A stretch of DNA of 14,084 nt from Syntrophomonadaceae bacterium (GTDB taxonomy: Bacteria; Bacillota_D; Dethiobacteria; DTU022), in the NCBI GenBank assembly GCA_003551865.1, contig PUNU01000189.1:1-14084 (forward strand), written 5' to 3'. This document shows, piece by piece, positions 1 through 7,034 of this stretch (within the stretch, counting starts at the first letter, position 1; every line of letters begins with the position of its first letter). The position numbers and the translations under genes were made by a program. Under the pieces are notes generated by a model. It did no database searches. It saw only the letters and a list, made by a program, of their open reading frames with translations, and was not told the origin of the DNA.

Positions 1-2
1 CT

Positions 3-434
3 TTTATCAGGGCGAGCAGTAATCTGCTGATGCCCCGCAGCCGTATTTACGCACCCGACTATGTGGTTGTTTTTGATGCGACATTGTCTGGAGCCACCCT
101 GACCGCCGGGCTTAAGGACGGTGGCACGATGATTATTAATACAGGAGAAGTGCGTCTGGACTCACTGCCGGAAGACGTCCTGCCGGGAGAGCGCTGTGTA
201 ATTTATACCGTCGATGCCACAGCTATTGCCCTGAAGCATCAGCTGGCCATCGGCAGTTTTCCGCTGGTCAATACAGTTATGCTGGGGGCGATGGCCAGGG
301 TAAGCGGCCTGGCTTCCCTGGATCACCTGGGTGAAGCGATTAGGAAAAGAGTTGGCGCCAAAGTTGAAGAAAATGTCCTCGCGGCCAACGAAGGTTATGA
401 AAGCGTGAAGGAGGTGGGCCCGCTTGTCACCTGA
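3..434 (+). CDS. 2-oxoacid (pyruvate) ferredoxin oxidoreductase gamma subunit, 5' partial
   Basis: This is the C-terminal ~143 residues of a gamma subunit of a four-subunit 2-oxoacid:ferredoxin oxidoreductase, the domain that in this family contacts CoA and completes the alpha-beta core. The reading frame is open to the left edge (frame starts at base 3, reading FIRASSNLL before the first ATG). This matches the family pattern in which an AF-R-S stretch precedes RSxIYxPDYVVVxDxTL, so the ATG at 30 is internal and the true start lies outside the window. Family members are about 180-190 residues, so roughly 45 N-terminal residues, including the usual GRGGQG motif, are missing. The visible RSRIYAPDYVVVFDATL and the NTVMLGA stretch are typical. 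Its stop lies inside the next gene (11-base overlap), which implies translational coupling. Pyruvate specificity is inferred from the beta subunit downstream. Confidence 0.85.
   Translation, partial: FIRASSNLLMPRSRIYAPDYVVVFDATLSGATLTAGLKDGGTMIINTGEVRLDSLPEDVLPGERCVIYTVDATAIALKHQLAIGSFPLVNTVMLGAMARVSGLASLDHLGEAIRKRVGAKVEENVLAANEGYESVKEVGPLVT
408..414 (+). promoter_or_regulatory. Ribosome binding site deciding a TTG start
   Basis: A perfect AAGGAGG lies 9 bases before the TTG at 424, inside the end of the gamma gene. It supports a non-ATG start for the flavoprotein gene, whose first in-frame ATG would lie far inside the conserved N-terminal domain. Confidence 0.75.
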
Positions 435-1968
435 ACTGAAAGAGGATACTTACATTTATGCAGTGGGAAACAGGGCTACTACGGTCAATAAAACCGGGGA
501 ATGGCGTTTTTTAACCCCGGAAAAAACCGGCAGGATATCGCCCTGCCGCAGTGACTGCCTGCTCGACGGCGAGGTGCCGCGCTGGCTGGAAGCAGTTAAA
601 AAAGAACAGTGGGCAGAAGCCTGGGAAATAATGAAAAATTATAATCCGTTTCCCGCCTTGACCGGTCATGTTTGCTTTCATCCCTGCACCGAAAACTGCA
701 ACCGGGGCCAGTTGGACAGAGAAATTGATATACCGGCAGTGGAAAAGGCCATCGGCGAATGGCGCCTGGAAAACTATAAAAAGCCAAAAACGCCAAAAGA
801 GGTAAAGGCCCGGGTGGCCGTGGTCGGCTCGGGTCCGGCCGGCCTGAGCTGTGCTTTTTATCTTGCTGAAGCGGGTTACAGGGTAACCGTTATTGAACGC
901 TCTGAACTGCCCGGCGGGATGCTTGCCCTGGGCATTCCCGAGTACCGCCTGCCGCGCCGGATCTTGAGGCAGGAGCTGGCAATTTTAAAGGATCTGGGCA
1001 TAGAGTTTAAGACCGGCTGCAGCGTCGGTGAAGATGTTTCCCTCGCCGATCTTGACAGGGAATTTGAAAGGGTCTTTTTGGCAACAGGAGCCTGGGTGTC
1101 CCGCAAAGCGGATATAAAAGGGGAAGAAAGCGGGGATGTTTACGATGCACTTGATTTTCTGGGCCGGGTCAACACGGGGCAGCCGCCGAAACTTAAAGAC
1201 CCGGTCATCGTTATCGGCGGCGGTAACGCCGCTGTTGACAGCGTCCGCACAGCCCTGCGGATGAACGGCATTAACCATGTCAGCCTGGTTTACCGCCGCA
1301 GCAGGGCGGAGATGCCGGCCTTTCCGCCGGAAGTGGAGGCGGCGGAAAATGAAGGTGTGGAGATGATTTTCAATGCCCTGCCCAGGGAAATTGAAACGGA
1401 CGCTCAGGCGGTAAAAGCGGTCGTTTTTGACTACAGCAAAACCAACCGGGATGGGTTGGTGGTTGACAGCAGCCGGACGTTCAAAAAAGGCTGCGGCACG
1501 GTGATCATGGCTCTCGGCCAGAAGCAGGATCTCTCGATCCTGGAAGAAGCTGAACAGCCGTTTTCACTTTTTGCCGGAGGTGACCTGGTTACCGGTCCGG
1601 CAACGGTTACGGAAGCGATCAAGGCTGGAAGGGTGGCGGCGGAAGGAATAAGGGCCCAGCTTGAAGGTTTGCCGGTACCGGCACTGTCTTTAGGTGAGGA
1701 AGAACCGGTTAAATTTGAAGAGCTGAACCTGGCCGCCAGATTCGATCTACAGCTGCTGGATAGGCAGCCCGAGCCGGAGGATGAAGCAGATCGCTGCCTT
1801 GGCTGCGGGACCTGCAACTCCTGCGGTATCTGTTACCTGTTTTGTCCAGACCTGGCTGTAAACCTGAGCGACGGTAACTACGAGATCAACCTGGATTTCT
1901 GCAAGGGGTGCGGAATTTGTGCGACAGAATGCCCGGCCAGGGCTCTGGCAATGGAAGGAGGCCTGTAA
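424..1968 (+). CDS. GltD-like NAD(P)H flavoprotein fused to a PorD-type 8Fe ferredoxin domain (oxidoreductase electron-transfer subunit)
   Basis: A 514-residue soluble electron-transfer subunit. Residues 36-100 form an N-terminal iron-sulfur domain with C41-x3-C45 and C84-x3-C88-x3-C92, as in the small subunit of glutamate synthase. FAD-binding GSGPAG is at 135-140, the second nucleotide site GGGNAAVDS at 265-273 with VYRRSRAEMPA at 289-299 (typical for NADPH in GltD), and the FAD motif GGDLVTGPATVTEAIKAGR at 385-403. The C-terminus (458-510) holds two 4Fe-4S motifs: C464-x2-C467-x2-C470-x3-C474-P and C493-x2-C496-x2-C499-x3-C503-P, preceded by two extra cysteines (458, 461). This ferredoxin part corresponds to the delta subunit (PorD), which is otherwise absent here. 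A comparable flavoprotein subunit is known in NADP-dependent 2-oxoglutarate oxidoreductases of anaerobic aromatic degraders (KorC/BzdV type). I infer that it links the pyruvate oxidoreductase to NAD(P)H. The start is TTG with a perfect Shine-Dalgarno; it overlaps the gamma gene by 11 bases. Confidence 0.85.
   Translation: MSPELKEDTYIYAVGNRATTVNKTGEWRFLTPEKTGRISPCRSDCLLDGEVPRWLEAVKKEQWAEAWEIMKNYNPFPALTGHVCFHPCTENCNRGQLDREIDIPAVEKAIGEWRLENYKKPKTPKEVKARVAVVGSGPAGLSCAFYLAEAGYRVTVIERSELPGGMLALGIPEYRLPRRILRQELAILKDLGIEFKTGCSVGEDVSLADLDREFERVFLATGAWVSRKADIKGEESGDVYDALDFLGRVNTGQPPKLKDPVIVIGGGNAAVDSVRTALRMNGINHVSLVYRRSRAEMPAFPPEVEAAENEGVEMIFNALPREIETDAQAVKAVVFDYSKTNRDGLVVDSSRTFKKGCGTVIMALGQKQDLSILEEAEQPFSLFAGGDLVTGPATVTEAIKAGRVAAEGIRAQLEGLPVPALSLGEEEPVKFEELNLAARFDLQLLDRQPEPEDEADRCLGCGTCNSCGICYLFCPDLAVNLSDGNYEINLDFCKGCGICATECPARALAMEGGL
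1955..1961 (+). promoter_or_regulatory. Ribosome binding site of the alpha subunit gene
   Basis: AAGGAGG sits 9 bases before the ATG at 1971, and overlaps the last codons of the flavoprotein gene. It picks 1971 over an in-frame upstream ATG at 1908, which would add 21 residues that read as an out-of-frame copy of the preceding ferredoxin domain. Confidence 0.8.
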
Positions 1969-1970
1969 AT

Positions 1971-3113
1971 ATGCCTTTTGAGTTAATCAGCGGAACTCAG
2001 GCCGCGGCTATTGCGGCCCAGAGGGTTGGTGTAGATTTGGTGGCCGCCTACCCGATAACCCCCCAGACGGCGGTTGTCGAAACCCTGGCTAATTTCGCCG
2101 CCAGGGGGGAACTTGACGGTGACTTTGTGAGCGTGGAATCCGAGTACTCGGCTTTGGCCACCTGCAACGGAGCCTCAGCGGCAGGTGCGCGAGTGTTTAC
2201 GGCCACCGCTTCACACGGCCTGGCCTACATGCACGAAATGATTCACTGGTGCGGGGGAGCACGGTTTCCGATTGTTATGGCTAATGTCAACCGGGCAATC
2301 GGGGCACCATGGGTTCTTGACCCCGACCAGGGTGACAGCCTCAGCCAGCGCGATACCGGCTGGATGCAGATCTACTGCTCGGGAGCCCAGGAAGTGTTGG
2401 ATACCGTGATCCAGGCTTTTTCCTTAAGTGAAGAGCTGCTGCTGCCCTGCATGGTTGTCTTCGACGGTTTTTATATTTCCCATACCTACGAACCGGTCGA
2501 CGTGCCGGAAAAAAGTCGGGTCCGGCAGTTTATCGGCCCGCCGACGTTTCAGCCCCAGGTCAAACCGGGTCAAACGAGCAACCTGCACGGGCTGACCACG
2601 GGAGACAACCAGCAGCTTTTGGTAAAAAAAAGACATGAAGATATGCTCAAAGCACCGGAACTGTTCAAATCGATCAACGAGCGTTTTGCCCAGTTCTTTG
2701 GGCGCCGCTACGAAACAGTTTTTTCTGAAATACCCGCCGGAGCGAAGACTGTGATCATGGCGGCGGGCAGTACTGCCGAAACAGTAAGGTGGCACCTGCC
2801 TGAGCTGGCCGGTGCCGGGATGCTCCAGCTGCGGATGTTCCGGCCCTTTCCGGCCGAACGGATTCGCCGTATCATTGAAGATCACGGCATTGAAAGGGTC
2901 ATTGTTGTCGACCGCAACTGTTCACCCGGAATGGGCGGAATTTTTGCCCAGGAATTGAAAAACGCCGTATATGAGATGGACAGACCCCCGGCGGTGCACG
3001 ATATGATTTTGGCCGGGGGTATCGATCTTACCGTGGCTAAATTAAAAGATGCGCTCCGGGCCTGGCCTGAAAATGAGCGGGCCGGCGAAAAGTGGGGGGT
3101 GGAATTGGAATGA
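1971..3113 (+). CDS. porA: Pyruvate/2-oxoacid:ferredoxin oxidoreductase alpha subunit
   Basis: A 380-residue alpha subunit, the normal length for PorA. It supplies the pyrimidine-binding half of the thiamine diphosphate site and pairs with beta. The hallmark YPITPQT is at 27-33, the TPP-activating glutamate region VESEYSA at 56-62 (E59), followed by TATASHGL at 78-84, and NRAIGAPW then a QRDTGW block at 107-131, which lines up with the PorA pattern NRALxxPW...RDTGW. The C-terminal part (about 255-350) is the transketolase C-terminal-like domain. It follows the flavoprotein gene after 2 bases and its stop TGA overlaps the ATG of the beta gene (ATGA). The reaction is pyruvate + CoA + oxidised ferredoxin <-> acetyl-CoA + CO2 + reduced ferredoxin, in the cytoplasm. 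Substrate could be another 2-oxoacid, but the beta subunit favours pyruvate. Confidence 0.9.
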   Translation: MPFELISGTQAAAIAAQRVGVDLVAAYPITPQTAVVETLANFAARGELDGDFVSVESEYSALATCNGASAAGARVFTATASHGLAYMHEMIHWCGGARFPIVMANVNRAIGAPWVLDPDQGDSLSQRDTGWMQIYCSGAQEVLDTVIQAFSLSEELLLPCMVVFDGFYISHTYEPVDVPEKSRVRQFIGPPTFQPQVKPGQTSNLHGLTTGDNQQLLVKKRHEDMLKAPELFKSINERFAQFFGRRYETVFSEIPAGAKTVIMAAGSTAETVRWHLPELAGAGMLQLRMFRPFPAERIRRIIEDHGIERVIVVDRNCSPGMGGIFAQELKNAVYEMDRPPAVHDMILAGGIDLTVAKLKDALRAWPENERAGEKWGVELE

Positions 3114-4030
3114 ATATTGAGGAACTCAACCGGCAAACGGAAATGATGTATTCGGGGCACAGCGCCTGTCCCGGGTGTGCAGCGGCCCTCACTGTCCGCT
3201 TCATGACCAGGGCCCTGGGTCCCAATCTGACCGTGGTGATCACCGCTTCATGCTGGAGCATTATTGCCGCGGTGCCGCCGCTTTCCACCTTGAAAAACCC
3301 GATCCTGCACTGTCCTTTTCCCAGTGCCGGTGCGGTGGGCGGCGGCTTAAGGCGCGGTCTTAATAAGAAGGGCCATCATGATACGACCCTGGCTGTTCTG
3401 GCTGGGGACGGCGGCACATTTGATATCGGCCTGCAGGCGCTTTCCGGAGCAGCCCAGCGCAACGAGGACTACATCTTTGTCTGCTATGACAATGAAGCCT
3501 ACATGAATACCGGGGTGCAGACAAGCTCTGCTACACCCATCGGGGCGAGGACCAGCACTGCGCCCTATCCAATGTTCAAGGAAGGCCAGAAAAAGGACAT
3601 CATGAAGATAATGGCCGCCCACAAGGTTCCTTATGCCGCTACAGCCACGGTGGCCTACCCCGATGATATGCACCGGAAATTCAAAAAAGCGAAAGAGATC
3701 AAGGGCTTCCGCTTTTTCCATATTCTGTCGCCCTGTCCACCGGGTTGGGGCACCGAGTCTTCGGATACCATTTACCTTTCCAGGCTGGCGGTTACTTCGG
3801 GGTTCTTTCCCCTCTATGAAATCGAAGATGGTGTCAGGTGGAATATGAACATGCCGCTTCAAGATAAAAGGACCCCCCTGAAGGATTACCTGGGCGCCCA
3901 GAAGCGATTTGCGCGAATGGAAAAGGAGAGGATAGAGGCCCTCCAGCAAGAAGTCGATCTTGACTGGGAATGCCTGCTTGAAAACGTGAGAAAAACGGAA
4001 AAGGGAAAACCGCAGCATAAAACTGAATGA
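3110..4030 (+). CDS. porB: Pyruvate/2-oxoacid:ferredoxin oxidoreductase beta subunit, TPP-binding
   Basis: A 306-residue beta subunit binding TPP diphosphate and one 4Fe-4S cluster. Four cysteines stand at the family positions: C20-x2-C23 (ACPGC), C48 (TASCWS) and C209 (SPCPPGWG). The TPP motif runs from GDGGTFDIG (99-107) to DNEAYMNTGVQ (127-137), which carries the metal ligands. The C-terminal SPCPPGWG followed by RLAVTSGFFPLYEIEDG (225-241) is characteristic of pyruvate-type PorB rather than 2-oxoglutarate enzymes. I chose ATG 3110, which overlaps the alpha stop by 4 bases; the GTG at 3092 is in frame but would add only six glycine-rich residues. The ribosome site (GGGGGGTGG) is poor, so translation is probably coupled to alpha. 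This is the last gene of the por group, followed by a 113-base gap. Confidence 0.9.
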   Translation: MNIEELNRQTEMMYSGHSACPGCAAALTVRFMTRALGPNLTVVITASCWSIIAAVPPLSTLKNPILHCPFPSAGAVGGGLRRGLNKKGHHDTTLAVLAGDGGTFDIGLQALSGAAQRNEDYIFVCYDNEAYMNTGVQTSSATPIGARTSTAPYPMFKEGQKKDIMKIMAAHKVPYAATATVAYPDDMHRKFKKAKEIKGFRFFHILSPCPPGWGTESSDTIYLSRLAVTSGFFPLYEIEDGVRWNMNMPLQDKRTPLKDYLGAQKRFARMEKERIEALQQEVDLDWECLLENVRKTEKGKPQHKTE

Positions 4031-4052
4031 TAAATTTTAGAATGATAATAAA

Positions 4053-4062
4053 TGTTATAACA
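4053..4062 (+). promoter_or_regulatory. Possible extended -10 promoter and 10-bp palindrome before the fumarase genes
   Basis: TGTTATAACA is a perfect 10-bp palindrome and also reads as an extended -10 element (TG-T-TATAAC, 5 of 6 to TATAAT). It lies in the AT-rich 113-base gap between porB and fumarase, about 82 bases before the TTG start. No good -35 hexamer is visible 17 bases upstream, which is acceptable for extended -10 promoters. It could instead be half of a regulator site; it is too short for a Rex operator. The rest of the gap (4063-4143) shows only a weak 4-bp TTGC/GCAA hairpin. Confidence 0.35.
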
Positions 4063-4130
4063 GACGGCAGGATTTTGCTCCCGCAAGCAGAAAAAGATAG
4101 GTATTGCCGATTGTATGACAGAATAAACAC

Positions 4131-4136
4131 GGAGGT
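4131..4136 (+). promoter_or_regulatory. Ribosome binding site deciding the fumarase alpha start
   Basis: GGAGGT sits 7 bases before TTG 4144, giving an N-terminus MRELDVS that matches family members. An in-frame ATG at 4027 overlapping the porB stop lacks a Shine-Dalgarno at a useful distance. Confidence 0.7.
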
Positions 4137-4143
4137 GTTGGGT

Positions 4144-4989
4144 TTGCGGGAGCTTGATGTGTCGACTGTTGCCGATCATGTCGCAGAAATGTGCCAGGAA
4201 GCGAATATTTACCTCGGCGAAGAAGAATTTAATGTCCTGAAGAGGTCCCTGGAGGCCGAGGAATCACCGACCGGCAAAGAAGTATTAAAACAGCTGATTG
4301 AAAATGTCGAGATCGCCCGAAACGAGCAAATCCCGATCTGCCAGGATACGGGATTTGCTGTTTTTTTCGTAGAAATGGGCCAGGATGTCCACCTGACAGG
4401 CGGGACCCTGGATGAAGCGATTAATGACGGTGTGCGCCGGGGTTACACAGAGGGTTACCTGCGCAAGTCGATAGTAAACGATCCGCTTTATGAGCGAAAA
4501 AATACCGGCGACAATACTCCGGCGGTGATTTATACCGATCTGGTCCCCGGTGACAAGGTAAAAATCAGCTTTGCCCCCAAGGGCGGGGGCAGCGAGAATA
4601 TGAGCACGGTTAAAATGCTCAAGCCTGCGGACGGGGAAGACGGGCTGGTTGATTTTGTAGTAGGGCACGTCAAGGCGGCGGGACCTAATCCATGCCCGCC
4701 GATCGTCGTTGGCGTGGGAATCGGAGGGACCTTTGACAGGGTGGCGGTTCTGGCTAAGAAAGCCCTGTTCAGGTCCGTGGGGCAGCCAAATCCGGACAGC
4801 AGGTTTGCTTCCCTGGAAAAGAAAATTTTGGACAGGATCAATGACCTTGGAGTCGGTCCGCAGGGGTTTGGCGGGAGGGTATTCGCCCTGGCCGTCCATA
4901 TTGAGACTTTTCCTTCCCATATCGCCAGTATGGCCGCGGCAGTAAACATTAACTGCCATGCCGCCAGGCACCTGGAAAGGGTAATTTAA
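4144..4989 (+). CDS. Fumarate hydratase class I, alpha subunit (N-terminal domain type)
   Basis: A 281-residue subunit, the usual ~280 of this family, which hydrates fumarate to (S)-malate as a heterodimer using an oxygen-sensitive 4Fe-4S cluster. The three cluster cysteines are in recognisable context: C66 (PICQDTG), C184 (NPCPP) and C271 (NINCHAARH). The GFAVFFVEMGQDV stretch (71-82), KGGGSENMS (146-154) and VGIGGTFD (191-198) are also typical. The long reading frame starting at 4027 would add 39 AT-rich residues with no family counterpart; TTG 4144 with its own GGAGGT fits better. The beta subunit follows after 29 bases. L-tartrate dehydratase alpha (TtdA) is a close relative with the same motifs; the succinate/malate context favours fumarase. 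It likely heads a transcription unit running to 10555. Confidence 0.88.
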   Translation: MRELDVSTVADHVAEMCQEANIYLGEEEFNVLKRSLEAEESPTGKEVLKQLIENVEIARNEQIPICQDTGFAVFFVEMGQDVHLTGGTLDEAINDGVRRGYTEGYLRKSIVNDPLYERKNTGDNTPAVIYTDLVPGDKVKISFAPKGGGSENMSTVKMLKPADGEDGLVDFVVGHVKAAGPNPCPPIVVGVGIGGTFDRVAVLAKKALFRSVGQPNPDSRFASLEKKILDRINDLGVGPQGFGGRVFALAVHIETFPSHIASMAAAVNINCHAARHLERVI

Positions 4990-5001
4990 TTATCAATAAA
5001 C

Positions 5002-5008
5002 AAGGAGG
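5002..5008 (+). promoter_or_regulatory. Ribosome binding site deciding a GTG start
   Basis: AAGGAGG lies 10 bases before GTG 5019, the first codon of fumarase beta. There is no alternative ATG near the conserved N-terminus. Confidence 0.7.
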
Positions 5009-5018
5009 CGGACCTTAA

Positions 5019-5570
5019 GTGGAACCGAAAAGGATTCAAGCTCCCCTGAGCGACGAAGATGTGCTGGCCTTAAAAGCCGGTGATAATGTTCTGATCAACG
5101 GAGTTATCTATACCGCCCGGGATGCCGCCCATAAAAAGCTGGTTGAGTTGATGGATAAAGGTGAGCCTTTGCCGATTGACCTTGAAGGTCAGTTCATTTT
5201 TTACGTCGGGCCGTCGCCGGCCAAGCCGGGCCAGGTGATCGGTTCGGCCGGTCCAACCACCAGCGGGCGGATGGATGCCTATACCCCGAAAATGCTGGAA
5301 CACGGGATGAAGGCCTGTATAGGAAAGGGCCTGCGCAGCCAGGCGGTTAAAGATGCCCTCCAGAAACACAAGGGGGTCTACCTGGCCGCAACCGGCGGTG
5401 CGGGTGCCCTGCTTTCGAAGAGAATTAAGAAATGCGAAGTAGTTGCCTATGAAGAACTGGGCGCCGAAGCCATTCACCGCCTTGAGGTCGAAGATTTTCC
5501 GGCAACCGTGGTAAACGATGCCCACGGCAACGATCTTTACGCCGAAGGGGCCAAAGCCTACGCCCGGTAA
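5019..5570 (+). CDS. Fumarate hydratase class I, beta subunit (C-terminal domain type)
   Basis: A 183-residue partner of the preceding alpha subunit, near the usual ~184 residues. The family signatures are AGDNVLINGVIYTARDAAHKK (20-40), YVGPSPA (62-68), GPTTSGRMDAYTP (78-90, substrate-binding segment), GKG (102-104) and the glycine-rich ATGGAGAL (124-131). In two-subunit class I fumarases this domain completes the active site over the alpha-subunit cluster. It starts at GTG with a strong Shine-Dalgarno. A 106-base gap follows before malic enzyme. As with alpha, tartrate dehydratase beta cannot be fully excluded from sequence alone, but pairing with malic enzyme and a fumarate reductase-like pair makes fumarase much more likely. 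Confidence 0.88.
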   Translation: MEPKRIQAPLSDEDVLALKAGDNVLINGVIYTARDAAHKKLVELMDKGEPLPIDLEGQFIFYVGPSPAKPGQVIGSAGPTTSGRMDAYTPKMLEHGMKACIGKGLRSQAVKDALQKHKGVYLAATGGAGALLSKRIKKCEVVAYEELGAEAIHRLEVEDFPATVVNDAHGNDLYAEGAKAYAR

Positions 5571-5595
5571 ATTTTTAAACTTTAGGCAATTAAGG

Positions 5596-5619
5596 CCGAA
5601 AGTACCGGCACTTTTCCGG
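5596..5619 (+). repeat. Small interrupted hairpin between fumarase beta and malic enzyme
   Basis: CCG-AAAGT (5596-5603) can pair with ACTTT-TC-CGG (5610-5619), an 8-bp stem with a 2-base bulge and a 6-base loop. No T-run follows, so it is not a convincing terminator; it could be a processing or mRNA-stability element within the transcript. The rest of this 106-base gap (to 5676) shows no clear promoter. Confidence 0.25.
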
Positions 5620-5676
5620 ATGTTTCGGGATTGGTTTTAACAGCGGAATAATAATAAAGCAGAAAGGCAGTGTTTA

Positions 5677-7020
5677 ATGATGAGCAAAAACAATGATGAT
5701 CGGCTGGCCAAGGCGAATAAACCGGCCCAGGAAGCGATGCGTCTGCATCCGTTCTATAAGGGGAAAATAGAAGTCAATTTGAAGAGCTGTGTGCGAAATA
5801 TTGATGATTTTGCGATCTGGTATACACCCGGCGTTGCCGAACCGTGCAAGGATATTGCCCAGGATAAAGAAGCGGTCTATAAACATACCAACAAAGGCAA
5901 CTTTGTGGCCGTGGTTTCCGACGGCACCAGGGTCCTGGGCCTGGGCGACATCGGCCCGGAGGCCAGCATGCCGGTGATGGAAGGCAAGGCCCTGCTCTTC
6001 AAATACTTGGGCGGGGTGGACGCTTTTCCGGTATGTGTCGATACCAAAGATGCTGATGAACTGATCAAGTTTGTGAAAATGCTGCAGCCCTGTTTCGGCG
6101 GGGTTAACCTGGAAGATATATCCAGCCCGAAATGCTTCTATATCCTTGATCGGCTGAGGGAAGAGTGTCATATCCCGATCTGGCACGACGATCAGCAGGG
6201 CACGGCCCTGGTTACCCTGGCCGGCCTGATCAATGCCCTGAAAATTGTCAACAAAAAAATTGGTGAAGCAAAAATTGTGCTTCTCGGGGCCGGCGCGGCC
6301 AATATCTGTACAGTGCGCCTGCTCATGTCCGCCGGAGCGGATCCGAAAAAGATTGTCATGATTGACAGCAAAGGCGCCCTGCACAAGGGCAGAACGGAGC
6401 TTAAAGAAGAGCACCCGGTAAAATGGGAACTGGCCCGTGAAACCAACGGTGAAGGGATAACTACCGGGGCTGCCGAAGCCTGCAAGGGTGCCGATGTATT
6501 AATAGGCCTGTCAAAGCCCGGCCCGGAGACGATTAAAAAAGAATGGATCTCTGACATGGCCGATGACGCGATAGTTTTTGCCTGCGCCAACCCCATTCCC
6601 GAGATCTGGCCCTGGGATGCCCAGGAAGCGGGAGCAAAAATTGTTTCCACCGGCCGGTCCGATTTTCCGAACCAGGTCAATAATTCACTTGGTTTTCCGG
6701 CCCTGTTCCGCGGAGTTCTCGATGTGCAGGCAAGCACAATTACCGATCCTATGTGCATAGCCGCTGCAGAAGAACTGGCTTCCTGTGCGCCCGACGGAGG
6801 CATGGATCCGGAAAAAATCCTGCCCACGATGGACATGTGGGAAGTATTTCCGAGGGTGGCGGCGGCAACGGCCATGAAAGCGGTTGACGAAGGAGTGGCC
6901 AGGATTAAACTGAGCTACGACGAAGCGTACGACAAGGCCGAGGAAATGATTAAGCGTTCCCAGGACCAGACCAGGGCGGCAATGGAGCAGGGCTTTATAC
7001 CCGAGCCGCCGGCCGAGTAA
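5677..7020 (+). CDS. Malic enzyme, NAD(P)-dependent (malate <-> pyruvate + CO2)
   Basis: A 447-residue short, bacterial-type malic enzyme without the phosphotransacetylase domain of MaeB. Catalytic Tyr49 is in IWYTPGVAEPC (47-57), Lys104 in MEGKALLF (101-108), metal ligands E146-D147 in GVNLEDIS and D171-D172 in WHDDQQGTA (169-177). The Rossmann domain has GAGAAN (204-209) where GxGxxG is usual, ending at VMIDSKG (227-233). The C-terminal FACANPIPEI (301-310) and STGRSDFPNQVNN (324-336) are conserved. Two ATGs are adjacent (5677, 5680); AAAGG 9 bases before 5677 favours the first. NAD versus NADP cannot be read reliably. The enzyme connects the C4 acids of its neighbours to the pyruvate handled by the por complex, skipping oxaloacetate. 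The next gene follows after 14 bases. Confidence 0.9.
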   Translation: MMSKNNDDRLAKANKPAQEAMRLHPFYKGKIEVNLKSCVRNIDDFAIWYTPGVAEPCKDIAQDKEAVYKHTNKGNFVAVVSDGTRVLGLGDIGPEASMPVMEGKALLFKYLGGVDAFPVCVDTKDADELIKFVKMLQPCFGGVNLEDISSPKCFYILDRLREECHIPIWHDDQQGTALVTLAGLINALKIVNKKIGEAKIVLLGAGAANICTVRLLMSAGADPKKIVMIDSKGALHKGRTELKEEHPVKWELARETNGEGITTGAAEACKGADVLIGLSKPGPETIKKEWISDMADDAIVFACANPIPEIWPWDAQEAGAKIVSTGRSDFPNQVNNSLGFPALFRGVLDVQASTITDPMCIAAAEELASCAPDGGMDPEKILPTMDMWEVFPRVAAATAMKAVDEGVARIKLSYDEAYDKAEEMIKRSQDQTRAAMEQGFIPEPPAE

Positions 7021-7034
7021 TGGAGGCTTAAAAC

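Noticed and set aside
1670..1683. Perfect 14-bp palindrome TGCCGGTACCGGCA at the linker between the flavoprotein and ferredoxin domains, sharing GTACCGGCACT with DNA near 5602.
   Set aside because: It is inside a coding sequence rich in G and C, encodes a plausible linker (LPVPA), and the shared 11-mer can arise by chance; no further repeat structure supports a fusion scar.
1908..1970. Upstream in-frame start for the alpha subunit adding 21 residues.
   Set aside because: The added residues lie over the fused ferredoxin coding region in another frame; ATG 1971 has a perfect Shine-Dalgarno and gives the family N-terminus.
3347..4018. Long open frames on the minus strand opposite por, fumarase, malic enzyme and Lon-like genes.
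   Set aside because: They are mirror images of strongly conserved + strand genes, lack recognisable domains and ribosome sites, and arise from codon bias.
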